DNA of 64,000 bases from an uncultured Thioclava sp. (GCF_913064665.1 NZ_CAJYBT010000002.1:89777-153776); one strand, 5' to 3'. Counted from the first letter of the stretch, positions 17,484-26,738 are shown. Numbers and translations are program-made. Notes: generated by a model not told the origin, from the sequence alone.

Positions 17484-18845
17484 TCAGACGACTTCTAGAT
17501 ATCGTTCACGCTCCCAAGCGCTTACATGGCGCGCAAAAGCAGCATACTCGTGTCGGCGCGCGCGCACGAAGCTGTCGATAAAGACATCCCCAAAGATCGC
17601 CCGGGCGACCTTGCTCTCATTCAGCCAATCGGCGGCCATGCCGAGATCGGTGGGGAAGCGGGTCTCGGGCGCGGGCGTGGCAAGGTATTGATCCCCGCAT
17701 ATGGGCGCCCCCGGCTCGATTTCGTTCTCGATCCCCCAAAGGCCGGCCCCCAAGCACATCGCCAGGGCAACATGCGGGTTGGTATCTGCAGAGGGGACGC
17801 GAAATTCCACCCGCGTTGCATCGGGACTGTCATTCATCACCCGGGCTGCGACCGTGCGATTCTGGATACCCCAAGAGGCCGAGATCGGCGCCCACATTCC
17901 CGGCACCATCCGACGGTAAGCATTCACCGTCTGGCTGCACATCGCGAGCATCTCTGGCATCAAGGTGACCAACCCGCCAATGAAATGGCGCGCAGTGCGG
18001 CTTAGCCCGTCAGTATCGTTCAGATCGACAAAAGCGGGGCTGTTATCGGCCAAGTTGCGCAGCGAGACATGCAGGTGGCCGGACTGCCCCGACAGGTTTT
18101 CATTCAGCTTCGACATAAAACAGGCGGTCAGCCCGTTGCGCCGGAAATAGGTTTTGGCAAAGTTCTTGAACAGCGCGGCATCATCAGCCGCCTTAACCCC
18201 CTGCGCATGGGTCAGCGGCACCTCAAAACAGCCCGGACCCAGCTCGGTATGCAGCGCATCCATCCCAATCCCCAGCCGATCCATCATCGCCTCGAGACCC
18301 GTCAAAAGCGCATGTTCATTGGCCAGCGTTTCAAGCGAATAAGTCCTGTTGCCCAGCGCGTAATGTTTCGGTGCGGCAAAGCCGCCCTCGCGCAGGCTCG
18401 CGGCGGTTTCGTCCAGCAGGTTGAACTCAAATTCAAACGCCGAATGGACCGAGAACCCCATATCCTTGGCCTTCTTGATCTGCCCGATCAGCTGGTTGCG
18501 CGCTGAGTGTTCTCCGAAGGGCATCGCGAAATCGGCAATGCAGATCGCCTGATCGCCCTCAAAAGGCCAAGCCCGGACCGTATCGGGGAAAATTTGCGCG
18601 GGGACATCGATATAATCGCCCCCGCCATAGGTTTCCTCGGCACTGTCCCATTTATAAAGCACGTCGCAAAACGGGTAGCCGCCTTGCGCCAGCTTTTCGG
18701 CCTTGGCGCGCGCCACCCGTTTGACGCGGAACATCCCGTCCTGATCGAAAATCCCGATATGAACATGCTGAGCGCCGATCCGGTCGAGCATTTCGTGCAT
18801 ATCGCTGTCATTTGGGCTATCGGCTTGCATTCGGGCGCATTCCAT
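17484..18845 (-). CDS. Glutamine synthetase-family ligase (gamma-glutamylputrescine synthetase-like)
   Basis: A 453-residue member of the PuuA/GlnT branch of glutamine synthetase. Visible motifs include FEFEFNLLDE (catalytic Glu pair), GPGCFEVPLTHAQGVKAADD, SGQSGHLHVSLR and NRTVAARV, covering the ATP-grasp and substrate sites. The N-terminal beta-grasp domain is present. PuuA enzymes ATP-dependently glutamylate putrescine or similar amines as the first catabolic step. It is the first gene of the operon with the PotDABC-like transporter, behind AGGAAAAA, and divergent from the LuxR regulator. The exact amine is not determined. Confidence 0.88.
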   Translation of the reverse strand: MECARMQADSPNDSDMHEMLDRIGAQHVHIGIFDQDGMFRVKRVARAKAEKLAQGGYPFCDVLYKWDSAEETYGGGDYIDVPAQIFPDTVRAWPFEGDQAICIADFAMPFGEHSARNQLIGQIKKAKDMGFSVHSAFEFEFNLLDETAASLREGGFAAPKHYALGNRTYSLETLANEHALLTGLEAMMDRLGIGMDALHTELGPGCFEVPLTHAQGVKAADDAALFKNFAKTYFRRNGLTACFMSKLNENLSGQSGHLHVSLRNLADNSPAFVDLNDTDGLSRTARHFIGGLVTLMPEMLAMCSQTVNAYRRMVPGMWAPISASWGIQNRTVAARVMNDSPDATRVEFRVPSADTNPHVALAMCLGAGLWGIENEIEPGAPICGDQYLATPAPETRFPTDLGMAADWLNESKVARAIFGDVFIDSFVRARRHEYAAFARHVSAWERERYLEVV

Positions 18846-18891
18846 TTTTTCCTGATACAGTTCAGCTTAGGGAATTGCGCGCCCCCACCAA

Positions 18892-18907
18892 TACCCCCCG
18901 AGGGGTA
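18892..18907. promoter_or_regulatory. Candidate LuxR-type operator palindrome
   Basis: TACCCC-CCGA-GGGGTA is a six-base inverted repeat with a four-base spacer. It lies in the 110-bp gap between the divergent glutamine-synthetase-like and luxR-type genes. The size and symmetry suit a LuxR/FixJ-type HTH dimer. The assignment is from position and symmetry. Confidence 0.5.
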
Positions 18908-18955
18908 GAGCATTCCCCAAAGGCTTGGCCCCGCAACGAAGCGAGACCCAAAACG

Positions 18956-19738
18956 ATGTCAGACTGGAACGAGCGCTTGGCCGAAGCGATTACCGCCGTA
19001 GGAACGGAGGGTTTCGCATGCGCGCTCGATCGGGCGACAGAGGCGCTGTTTGGCTATAAAATCTGCATGATCTTTGCCTATGAAGGCAATGCGACCCCGC
19101 AATCTCTGTATCACAACTTGCCGCCCGAGACGGCGCAGATCGTCATATGGGATTACTGCACGGGTCCCTATTTGCTGGACCCGTTTTATGCCCAGACCGA
19201 GGCGGGCCGCTGCTCGGGGATGGTCGGGTTGCGACAGATGGCGCCGGACAAATTCTTTCAGTCGGAATATTACGCCAAGCATTACAGTCGCACGGGTATT
19301 CGTGACGAAATCGGTATCTTTGCCGAGATCGGCCCGCGCCGGGTGGCGGTGATCAGCTTTGCGCGCGAACGTGGGCAGCCGGTGTTCAGCGCGCGCGAGC
19401 GCGAACGGCTGGCCGTGGTGGGCCCGGTGATTGAAGCATTGATGCGCGCCCATTGGGGGGGCGCGGCGGCGCGCGGCGCGCTTGCCAATCCGCTAGCCCC
19501 TGCCCTTCCACCCTTGCAAATTCTGCTGGATCGGATCGCCGGTGGCGTGCTGACCCCGCGCGAAACCGAGGTGATCGCCATGGTGCTGCGCGGCTATTCA
19601 ACCGCAGCGATTGGCGCGCATCTTTCGATCAGCGACGAGACGGTGAAGGTCCATCGCAAGAACGCGTATCGCAAACTGTCGATATCGTCCCAAGCCCAGC
19701 TCTTTTCGCTATTTCTAAGCGCGCTGGAACCATCTTGA
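18956..19738 (+). CDS. LuxR-family transcriptional regulator
   Basis: A 260-residue regulator. Residues about 15-165 form an autoinducer-binding/GAF-like sensor domain with aromatic clusters (IVIWDYCTGPYLLDPFY). The C-terminal 60 residues form a LuxR HTH, LTPRETEVIAMVLRGYSTAA followed by ISDETVKVHRKNAYRKL. I chose the ATG at 18956; the open frame continues upstream through the shared promoter without a ribosome-binding site. No luxI homologue is visible, so it is either an orphan or senses an amine or intermediate of the adjacent operon. Confidence 0.88.
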   Translation: MSDWNERLAEAITAVGTEGFACALDRATEALFGYKICMIFAYEGNATPQSLYHNLPPETAQIVIWDYCTGPYLLDPFYAQTEAGRCSGMVGLRQMAPDKFFQSEYYAKHYSRTGIRDEIGIFAEIGPRRVAVISFARERGQPVFSARERERLAVVGPVIEALMRAHWGGAAARGALANPLAPALPPLQILLDRIAGGVLTPRETEVIAMVLRGYSTAAIGAHLSISDETVKVHRKNAYRKLSISSQAQLFSLFLSALEPS

Positions 19739-19805
19739 TCGTCTAACAGCCAAGCTATCAGAATATCGCGTCGGCGGTTCTTGGAAGGACCGTATTACTT
19801 GCGAC

Positions 19806-19851
19806 ACCTGACCCTATCAGGTCACTGCCTTCGACTTTGCTGGGTCGAAGG
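19806..19851. terminator. Two adjacent hairpins between convergent genes
   Basis: ACCTGA-CCCTA-TCAGGT (19806-19822) and CCTTCGAC-TTTGCTGG-GTCGAAGG (19828-19851) lie between the end of the luxR-type gene and the convergent dehydrogenase gene. Neither has a clear T-run. They may end transcription in both directions or mark an old insertion scar. No coding sequence was found in 19739-19994. Confidence 0.4.
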
Positions 19852-19994
19852 TCAAGACGACAAGTGGCAAGACCATGGGGTATGACTACAGCGTCGTCTC
19901 AACAGGCTGCATCCCGGCCCCCTCATCGGACGTCCCCCTATCTATTGGCGCGTCCGGCGGGATACAGGCCGACAGATCCGGACGTTATGGATCG

Positions 19995-21092
19995 TCAGCC
20001 TGTCGGCCCTTCCGCGTCAAGCGCCTGGCAAAGCCGCGCCGTCACCTGCGCGGTGCTGCACGCCCCGCCAAGGTCACGCGGGCGGCTTTCGGGATCGCTG
20101 GTGACCACCTCGATCGCGCGCATCAAGCGCGCCTCGGCCTCTGTCTCACCAAGATAGCCCAGCATCATCGCCGCGCTCCAGAATGTCCCGATCGGATTCG
20201 CGACACCCTTGCCCGTGATGTCAAAGGCCGAGCCGTGGATCGGCTCGAACATCGAGGGCGCGGCGCGCTCTGGGTTGAGATTGGCCGTTGGCGCAATCCC
20301 GATAGAGCCTGCAAGCGCCGCAGCAAGATCCGAGAGGATGTCTGCATGCAGGTTCGTCGCGACAATCGTGTCGAGCGAGCCGGGATCGAGTGTCATACGC
20401 ACGGTCATCGCATCGACCAGCATCCGGTCCCATGTCACATCGGGAAACTCGGTCGCGACCTCGGCGGCAATCTCATCCCACAGCACGAGTCCGTAGCGTT
20501 GCGCGTTGGATTTCGTCACCACCGTCAGGTGCTTGCGCGGGCGCGCGCGGGCCTGCGAGAAGGCCACGCGCATGATCCGCTCGACACCCGCGCGGGTAAA
20601 GATGGCGGTCTCGGTCGCGACCTCATGGGGCTGGCCGCGATGGCTGCGCCCGCCCTGCCCGGCATATTCTCCCTCGGAGTTCTCGCGCACGATCAGCCAG
20701 TCAAGATCGCCCGGGCCGACGCCCGAAAGCGGGCTCGACAGCCCCGGCAAAATCCGGGTGGGGCGCAGGTTGGCATACTGATCAAGCCCCTGGCAAATCG
20801 CGAGGCGCAAGCCCCAGAGCGTTACGTGATCGGGCACATCGGGGGCACCAACCGCGCCAAACAGGATCGCATCGAAGGCGCGCAGGGCCGCGACTCCGTT
20901 CTCGGGCATCAGCGCCCCTTCCCGCAGATAGCGCTTGGACCCCCAGTCGAAGCGCTCCACCTCGAGGCGAAATGCGTTGCTCTGTCGGCCAAGATGGTCA
21001 AGCACATCCAGCGCGGCCTCAATCACCTCGGGGCCGATCCCGTCGCCGGGAATGGCCGCAATGCGGTGCACACGCGTCATCGCGGCGCTCAT
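19995..21092 (-). CDS. Isocitrate/isopropylmalate dehydrogenase-family enzyme (tartrate/D-malate dehydrogenase-like)
   Basis: About 365 residues with AAIPGDGIGPEVIEAALDVL at the N-terminus, a VTLWGLRLAICQGLDQYANLRP substrate loop, a VRENSEGEY motif and the NAD-binding EPIHGSAFDITGKG motif. The loop resembles tartrate/D-malate dehydrogenases more than LeuB. Such enzymes oxidise 2-hydroxy dicarboxylates with NAD and metal. I took the start at 21092, which makes an ATGA overlap with the upstream SDR gene; an in-frame ATG is also present at 21104. It is the last gene of the LacI-associated operon. Confidence 0.87.
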   Translation of the reverse strand: MSAAMTRVHRIAAIPGDGIGPEVIEAALDVLDHLGRQSNAFRLEVERFDWGSKRYLREGALMPENGVAALRAFDAILFGAVGAPDVPDHVTLWGLRLAICQGLDQYANLRPTRILPGLSSPLSGVGPGDLDWLIVRENSEGEYAGQGGRSHRGQPHEVATETAIFTRAGVERIMRVAFSQARARPRKHLTVVTKSNAQRYGLVLWDEIAAEVATEFPDVTWDRMLVDAMTVRMTLDPGSLDTIVATNLHADILSDLAAALAGSIGIAPTANLNPERAAPSMFEPIHGSAFDITGKGVANPIGTFWSAAMMLGYLGETEAEARLMRAIEVVTSDPESRPRDLGGACSTAQVTARLCQALDAEGPTG

Positions 21093-21931
21093 TTCTTCAG
21101 CCAAGCCTTGAAGGCATCCCCGTAATCGGGATGCCAGCGCGAGAGCGGCGGGCGGTTCTCTGTGATGTCACCGGCGGCCCAGAGAATGCGCTTCACATCG
21201 GTGGCACGATCAACATCGTTGTCGGGGCACAGGATGTAGAAATCCCCACGCTCGACCGACTCGAAGAGAAATGCCACGACCTGTTCGGGCGTCCAGGCGT
21301 CGTCGGGTTTCTCGGTGCGACCATTCGCGGTAAGCGGCGTGTAGACGAACCCCGGAATGAACAGCCGCGCCTCGACGCGGGCCCCCTCGCGGTTGCGCAA
21401 TTCATGCTGCAGGGCCTCGGTGAAGGCCTTTACCCCGGCCTTCGAGACATTATAGGCCGGGTCGCCCGGCGGTGTGGTGATGCCTTGCTTCGAGCCGGTA
21501 TTGATGATCAGCCCCGGCGCGCCCGAGGCGATCATGCGCGGCGCAAAGATCTGGCTGCCACGGATGATCCCACCCATATTGACCTCTAGGATGCGGTCCC
21601 AGTTGCCCTCGGCGTCGAAGATCGAGCTGCCCGGCTGCATCCCGGCATTATTCATCAGCACATTGACCGAGCCAAAGCGTGCCTCGACCGCATCGGCCAG
21701 CGCGGTGAGTTGTGCACGGTCCGATACATCGGTGGCCAGAGCCATCACATCCGCCTCGGCGGCGCCCTGTGCGATCAAGACGCTTGGCGCCGCATCAAGT
21801 GCAGGCCCCGGCAGATCGGCGATGCAGACGCGCAACCCAAGCCCCGCAAGGTGGCTGGCGGCGGCAAGGCCAATGCCCGAAGCACCACCTGTGACGACTG
21901 CGACATTGCCATTGGCGAGAGCGGAATGCAT
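21089..21931 (-). CDS. Short-chain dehydrogenase/reductase
   Basis: A 280-residue classical SDR with an N-terminal TGGASGIGLAAASHLAG cofactor motif, an NNAG motif (VLMNNAGMQPG), and a catalytic Ser plus YNVSKAGVKAF (YxxxK) near residue 160. It has a good AAAGGAG ribosome-binding site. It lies between the LacI gene and the tartrate-dehydrogenase-like gene. It probably oxidises or reduces a hydroxyl of a sugar-acid intermediate; the substrate is not assignable. Confidence 0.9.
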   Translation of the reverse strand: MHSALANGNVAVVTGGASGIGLAAASHLAGLGLRVCIADLPGPALDAAPSVLIAQGAAEADVMALATDVSDRAQLTALADAVEARFGSVNVLMNNAGMQPGSSIFDAEGNWDRILEVNMGGIIRGSQIFAPRMIASGAPGLIINTGSKQGITTPPGDPAYNVSKAGVKAFTEALQHELRNREGARVEARLFIPGFVYTPLTANGRTEKPDDAWTPEQVVAFLFESVERGDFYILCPDNDVDRATDVKRILWAAGDITENRPPLSRWHPDYGDAFKAWLKK

Positions 21932-21978
21932 GGGAAGCTCCTTTCTGATCGATATCCGGGTGAACCGGCGGGCCGCAT

Positions 21979-23004
21979 TCAGGCGGTTGCGCCGGCGAAC
22001 ACCTCAAAATCGGTGTCGATAATTGTGGGATTTGGCGGACGTTCGGGCGAGGCCAGAACCTCCTCGATCGACTTCTTGCCGATCAGATAGCGGTTCGAGC
22101 GCACGGTCGAAAGAGGTTGCGGAAGCTCCTTGCCGATATCGAGCCCGTTGAAGCCGAAAACGGCGAACTCGTCGGGCAATCGAATGCCCTCGGATAGACA
22201 ATGGAACACGCCGCCCACCGCCATGTCGTCGTTGGAATAGACCGCTACATCGATTTGCGGCGCTTGGGCGCGCAGCCGTGCGGTCTGCGCCCGGCCCTCT
22301 GCGACCGAACTGGCGCCATCGGTCATTGCCTTGGATTCAATTGACAGGCCAGATTCGGCAAGCGCTTCGCAAAGCCCATCATACCGCAGCCGGGCGCGGC
22401 GATCGGCAGTCCAGTCATGACCGACATAGCCGAAATGGCGATAGCCGCGCGCGATCAGGTGGCGTCCAATCGCATGACCCGCGCGGTGATGGGACATGCC
22501 GACGGCGATATCGATCGGGGTGCTGTCAATATCCATCATCTCGACGACGCGGATCGCACTTTGATCGAGCATCTTTCGGGTGGCTTCGGTATGTTCGAAC
22601 CCCGCCAGCAGGATCGCGGCGGGTTTCCACGCGAGAATGCCGCGCACCACGACCTCCTCGCGGTCGATGTCGTAGTCGGTGGTCGAGATCACGGGTTGCA
22701 GATCGCTTCCTTCGAGCCCGGCATGGACGCCCTGCAACACCTCAGGAAAGACTATATTGGAGAGCGACGGGATCACCACGCCGATCAGGAACGAGTCGAG
22801 CGAAGCAAGCGAGCCAGCGATGCGGTTGGGCACGTAGCCCATCGCGCGGACTGTCTCCATCACCTTCTCGCGGGTGGCCTCGGCGACCAGCCCCTTGTTG
22901 CGCATGATGCGCGATACCGTCGACTCGCTGACATTGGCACGGCGCGCGACCTCGCGCACCGTGATCTTGCTTTTGCGGTCGGGCAATCGCTGCTTGGTTC
23001 CCAT
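21979..23004 (-). CDS. LacI-family transcriptional repressor of the sugar-acid regulon
   Basis: A 341-residue LacI/GalR regulator. The HTH ITVREVARRANVSESTVSRI lies near residues 13-32 with a hinge helix up to residue 60, then a periplasmic-binding-like sensor domain. The start at 23004 follows GGAGGAAAGCGTC; 16 upstream in-frame codons lack this support. It is embedded in the transporter operon, so it probably represses that operon and the divergent genes through the TGACAGCGCTGTCA palindromes found upstream of them. Confidence 0.92.
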   Translation of the reverse strand: MGTKQRLPDRKSKITVREVARRANVSESTVSRIMRNKGLVAEATREKVMETVRAMGYVPNRIAGSLASLDSFLIGVVIPSLSNIVFPEVLQGVHAGLEGSDLQPVISTTDYDIDREEVVVRGILAWKPAAILLAGFEHTEATRKMLDQSAIRVVEMMDIDSTPIDIAVGMSHHRAGHAIGRHLIARGYRHFGYVGHDWTADRRARLRYDGLCEALAESGLSIESKAMTDGASSVAEGRAQTARLRAQAPQIDVAVYSNDDMAVGGVFHCLSEGIRLPDEFAVFGFNGLDIGKELPQPLSTVRSNRYLIGKKSIEEVLASPERPPNPTIIDTDFEVFAGATA

Positions 23005-23121
23005 GACGCTTTCCTCCAGCTCGGTTCGGACAAGCCCGTTGATGACAAGCAATGCATCTTGCGGACGTGTTTGCCTAGACTCTCTAAGTCCGACCCGAAA
23101 GTCCCGACCCGCTCTCGTCGA

Positions 23122-24015
23122 TCACAGATCGACGTAGTTACGCCACGGATGGGCCTCTTTGAAGCCGAGAACCTCGCGTGCCTTGCGGTTCGAAATCGGT
23201 GCCTCGTCGGGGCCCATTTCGCGCGTGATCGGCGTGTTCGGGCAGTATTTCTGCAAGAACTCGGTGGTCGGCATATCGGCGGTGATGGTGTCGTTGACCG
23301 CGTTGAACGCCTGATAGCCCAAACCGTCTTTCTCGATGCACAGATGCACGATCTCGCCCAGATCGCGGGCATCGATATAGCTCCAGGCGTTGCGCTTGCG
23401 GCTCATCGGGTCGGCAAGGAAATTCTTGAACATGCCGTATTCATCGGGCTCGATCACATTGCCGATGCGCAGCGCATAGATATCCGCACCGTAACGGGCT
23501 GCGAAGGCGCGGGCGGTCTTTTCGTTGCAAACCTTCGAGAGACCGTAGCTGTCCATCGGGTCGCTATCGTAATCCTCTTCGAGCGGGAAGGAATGGAAAT
23601 CCTTGTCGCCCTCGGCGAAACACACGCCATAGGTCGTCTCGGAGGATGCAATGATCACCTTGCGAACGCCCAGCTTCATCGCCGCCTCGATCACGTTATA
23701 CGTGCTCATGACATTGGCCTGATAGGTGACATTATCGGGCTCGATCAACACCCGCGGGATCGCGGCGAAATGCACCACCGCATCGGGGGCCGAGGGCGGC
23801 GCGCCCTTTTCGAACCCGCCGAAGTCGTGATGCGTGGTCAATGCGTTGAACACCGCGCCGCTATCGGTCACATCGGTGATCAGCGTATTCACGCCGGGCA
23901 CATCAAGCGGCTTGAGGTCGAGGTTGAGCACATCGTAGCCCTTGCTCAGCAGATATGGCACCGCATGACGCCCCGCCTTGCCGGTTCCGCCTGTAAACAC
24001 TACGCGCTTGGTCAT
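23122..24015 (-). CDS. NAD-dependent epimerase/dehydratase-family protein (candidate D-erythronate dehydrogenase-type or uronate dehydrogenase-type)
   Basis: A 297-residue extended SDR with the Rossmann motif FTGGTGKAGRHAVPYL at the N-terminus, catalytic SSETTYG near residue 122 and YGLSK (YxxxK) near residue 155. In characterised tetronate pathways a family member, DenD, oxidises D-erythronate at C2. The gene follows the ribose-type transporter ATPase and shares a regulon with OtnK/OtnC-type enzymes, so a similar role is plausible. A uronate-dehydrogenase-like activity is an alternative. The family is certain; the substrate is inferred. Confidence 0.8.
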   Translation of the reverse strand: MTKRVVFTGGTGKAGRHAVPYLLSKGYDVLNLDLKPLDVPGVNTLITDVTDSGAVFNALTTHHDFGGFEKGAPPSAPDAVVHFAAIPRVLIEPDNVTYQANVMSTYNVIEAAMKLGVRKVIIASSETTYGVCFAEGDKDFHSFPLEEDYDSDPMDSYGLSKVCNEKTARAFAARYGADIYALRIGNVIEPDEYGMFKNFLADPMSRKRNAWSYIDARDLGEIVHLCIEKDGLGYQAFNAVNDTITADMPTTEFLQKYCPNTPITREMGPDEAPISNRKAREVLGFKEAHPWRNYVDL

Positions 24016-24063
24016 TTCAGTCTCCGTTTCATTCTTTCGGTTCTAAGGTTTTGCGGGATGGCC

Positions 24064-25566
24064 TTAGCCGGTCGCCGCCAGCATCACACTTTCCTGCGTT
24101 GCGTCTTTTCGGGGTAGCTCTCCGCTGATCTGTCCTTCTTTCAGTACAATCACCCGGTCGCTGATCGCCAAGATCTCTGGCAGATCCGACGAGACCACGA
24201 TGATCGACATGCCTTCCTCGGCCATCTTGCCCAGCAACGCATGAACCTCGGCCTTGGCGCCGATGTCGATCCCGCGAGTGGGTTCGTCCACGATCAGGAT
24301 CTGCGGGCGCCGCGCGGCCCATTTCGCCAGCACAACCTTCTGCTGATTGCCGCCCGAAAGATTGAGCACCTTCTGCTCGGGCGACGGGGTCTTGATGCCA
24401 AGCGACCGGATGTAGTCGGCGCAGGCTGCGGTCTCCTTGCTGCGGTTCACGAAGTTCAGGCTGCAATAGTCACTCAAATGCGTCAGGGAGAAGTTTTCGC
24501 GCACGGACATGCCGAGGACAAGCCCCCGCGACTGCCGATCCTCGGTCACGAAACCGATACCCTGCGTGATCGCGTCCGAGGGCGAGCCGATGCGCACCTG
24601 GGTGCCGTTGATGGAAATCTCGCCGCTATAGGGCCGACTGCCGAAGATCATCTCCATCACCTCGGTCCGGCCCGCACCGACCAGCCCGAAGAAGCCGAGC
24701 ACTTCGCCACGATGCAGATCAAATTCGATATCGCGCACGAATACGCCTTCGTCTTTCGCGCGCTTTTCAGTCAGGTTGCGCACCGACAGCAGCACCTCGT
24801 CGGTGGCGTGACTGCGATGATGCCCGAAGAGCTGATCGAGTTCGCGGTCAACCATCAGCCGCACCAGTAAGTCGCTCGTCATGTCGCTGATCGGGCGGGT
24901 ATCCACGGTGCGCCCGTCGCGCAGCACGGTAACGCGGTCGGCGATCTCGAAGATTTCCTCGAGCTTATGTGAGATGAAGACAATGCCCACACCTTGCGCG
25001 GTCAGCTTGCGCGCCATGCGCAAAAGTGTGGATGACTCGTGATGGCTTAGTGAGGCGGTCGGCTCGTCCATGATGATGAGCTTGGATTTATAGGAAATCG
25101 CGCGGGCGATCTCGATGAGCTGGCGCTGCCCGATCGAGAGCGTGCCGACCAGTGCCTCGGGGTCGATCTCGACGCCCAGCTCGGCCAGCACCGCACGGGT
25201 GTCAGCGTTCATCCGTTTCCGGTTGATCAGGCCAGTCGGTCCCAGCGGCTCACGCGCCAGAAAGACGTTCTCGGAGACGGTAAGATTGTTCACCACCGCG
25301 AGTTCTTGGTAGATGATCGAGATGCCGAGCGCGCGGGCATGCACCGGGTTCTTGATGACGACCGTTTCGCCATCAACCCGGATCTCACCGCCCGGATCGG
25401 CGCGCAGCACCCCGGTCATGATCTTCATGAGAGTGCTCTTGCCGGCCCCGTTCTCACCGGCCAGGACATGCACCTCCCCGGCGTTAAGATGCAGGTCGAC
25501 ACGGTCGAGCGCCTTGACCCCCGGAAAGGTCTTGGAGATGCCGGTCATTTCGAGAAACGGTTTCAT
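24064..25566 (-). CDS. Ribose/sugar-type ABC transporter ATPase (RbsA-like, dual domain)
   Basis: A 500-residue fused ATPase. The first domain has Walker A GENGAGKST and signature LSIGQRQ. The second has the degenerate Walker A GLVGAGRTE usual in RbsA and signature LSGGNQQKVVLAKWAA with Walker B ILIVDEPTRGID. The start at 25566 (MKPFLEM) has GAGG upstream; an ATG five codons earlier has no such site. It powers the permease and binding protein encoded upstream in the same operon. Confidence 0.93.
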   Translation of the reverse strand: MKPFLEMTGISKTFPGVKALDRVDLHLNAGEVHVLAGENGAGKSTLMKIMTGVLRADPGGEIRVDGETVVIKNPVHARALGISIIYQELAVVNNLTVSENVFLAREPLGPTGLINRKRMNADTRAVLAELGVEIDPEALVGTLSIGQRQLIEIARAISYKSKLIIMDEPTASLSHHESSTLLRMARKLTAQGVGIVFISHKLEEIFEIADRVTVLRDGRTVDTRPISDMTSDLLVRLMVDRELDQLFGHHRSHATDEVLLSVRNLTEKRAKDEGVFVRDIEFDLHRGEVLGFFGLVGAGRTEVMEMIFGSRPYSGEISINGTQVRIGSPSDAITQGIGFVTEDRQSRGLVLGMSVRENFSLTHLSDYCSLNFVNRSKETAACADYIRSLGIKTPSPEQKVLNLSGGNQQKVVLAKWAARRPQILIVDEPTRGIDIGAKAEVHALLGKMAEEGMSIIVVSSDLPEILAISDRVIVLKEGQISGELPRKDATQESVMLAATG

Positions 25567-25590
25567 CGCAGCCTCGGGCATGGGGAATAT

Positions 25591-25618
25591 TGGGCGGGAC
25601 CATTTTCGGCCCCGCCCA
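25591..25618 (-). promoter_or_regulatory. Intra-operon GC-rich hairpin after the binding-protein gene
   Basis: TGGGCGGG pairs with CCCGCCCA, with two further inner C-G pairs, around a short ATTTTC loop. It lies 15 bases beyond the binding-protein stop and 25 bases before the ATPase start. There is no T-run. It probably protects or terminates part of the transcript so that the binding protein is made in excess. Confidence 0.5.
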
Positions 25619-25632
25619 GATCTTGTCAGAGC

Positions 25633-26565
25633 TTACTTGGTGTAGCTATCGAGGTTGTCGGCCGTCACGACGGTCACACCGGTATCGACGTTCTGGGGAT
25701 CGGTCTCTTCGCCCTTGATCTGGGCCACGAGATGCTCAACCGCCAGCTTGCCCATCGTGATCGGGCGCTGCACCATGATGCCGTCGATGAAGCCTTCCTT
25801 CACGCCCTTGATCGTGTCGGGCAGATCGTCAAAGGCAAAGACCTTGATCTTACCCTTCATGTCGCTGAATTCCTGCTGCGCGAGCACTTTGGCCACAGCC
25901 GGACCACCGACCTGACTGATGCCGAAGATGCCCGACAGGTTGGGATTGCCGCGCAGGAGCGCCTCGGTGACGGAGACGGCGCGTGCCAGATCGTCCTCGG
26001 TGCCCTCGGTTGCGACCAACTTGATGTCGGGATATTGCGCCAGCGCTTCCTTCACGCCGTCGATCCGCTCATTGAGGTTCGATGCGCCAAGCTGACCGGT
26101 GACGATCGCCACCTCGCCCTTACCGCCAAGCGCCTTGGCCATAGTGTTGCCCATGGTCACGCCGGCCTGTTTGTTGATCGTGCCGATATACATGCTGCGG
26201 CTGCTATTGGCGCTGTCGCTGTCGAAGGTGACGACCTTGATGCCAGCGGCAGTGGCCTGCTTGATGATGCCCTCGACCGATTTCGGCTCGTTGACCGAGA
26301 TTCCGATGCCATCAACGTGGCGCGCCATCAGATCTTCGATGATCTTTACCTGGGTCGCGCCTTGCGTGTTGGCGGGCACCACCCACTGGTAGTTCACACC
26401 CATCTGCTTGGCGGCCTCGGCACCGCCAGTGTTGCAGTCATCAAAGAACGGCACAGCCACCTTCGGCACCAGTGCCACGGTGATGTCCTTGGCAAGCGCG
26501 GCGCCCGCCCCCATGCCCGTTGCGAGGGCCATAACCGCCGCGGCGGCTTTCATTCCAATACGCAT
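25633..26565 (-). CDS. Ribose/sugar-type ABC transporter substrate-binding protein
   Basis: A 310-residue periplasmic protein of the RbsB fold with a Sec signal peptide (MRIGMKAAAAVMALATGMGA, cleavage after ALA). It contains FFDDCNTGGAEAAKQMGVNY, GIGISVNEPKSVEGII and the DDLPDTIKGVKEG hinge-region motif. The ATG at 26565 has a strong GGAGGAGG ribosome-binding site. Given the C4 sugar-acid genes of the regulon, the ligand is probably a tetronate or related sugar or acid, which is an inference. Confidence 0.9.
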   Translation of the reverse strand: MRIGMKAAAAVMALATGMGAGAALAKDITVALVPKVAVPFFDDCNTGGAEAAKQMGVNYQWVVPANTQGATQVKIIEDLMARHVDGIGISVNEPKSVEGIIKQATAAGIKVVTFDSDSANSSRSMYIGTINKQAGVTMGNTMAKALGGKGEVAIVTGQLGASNLNERIDGVKEALAQYPDIKLVATEGTEDDLARAVSVTEALLRGNPNLSGIFGISQVGGPAVAKVLAQQEFSDMKGKIKVFAFDDLPDTIKGVKEGFIDGIMVQRPITMGKLAVEHLVAQIKGEETDPQNVDTGVTVVTADNLDSYTK

Positions 26566-26738
26566 CTTTTTTCCTCCTCCGGACTCGACCTTTGTTGCGG
26601 CGAGCCCCTGTTGTTGATGCAGTTTCAGTTTCACACCCCGCACCGGGGCCTTGTGGTCGTTCGGATTTCGCGCGCGCCCTCTCCTCTGGCGAGACGCGGC
26701 CCGACTTCTTGGTCTTTATTTCTCCCGAGCAGGGCGGC

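Noticed and set aside
23042..23057. ATGACAAGCAATGCAT upstream of the lacI-type gene as a further operator
   Set aside because: Only the left half site matches; the AGCGCT core and right half are lost, so autoregulation through this site is not supported.
22417..24117. 566-codon open frame on the plus strand
   Set aside because: It is antisense to the LacI and epimerase genes, both of which have clear family motifs. Long antisense frames are expected from GC-rich third positions. The same applies to the long plus-strand frames at 19875-21125, 25306-26826, 42460-43956 and 40182-41426.
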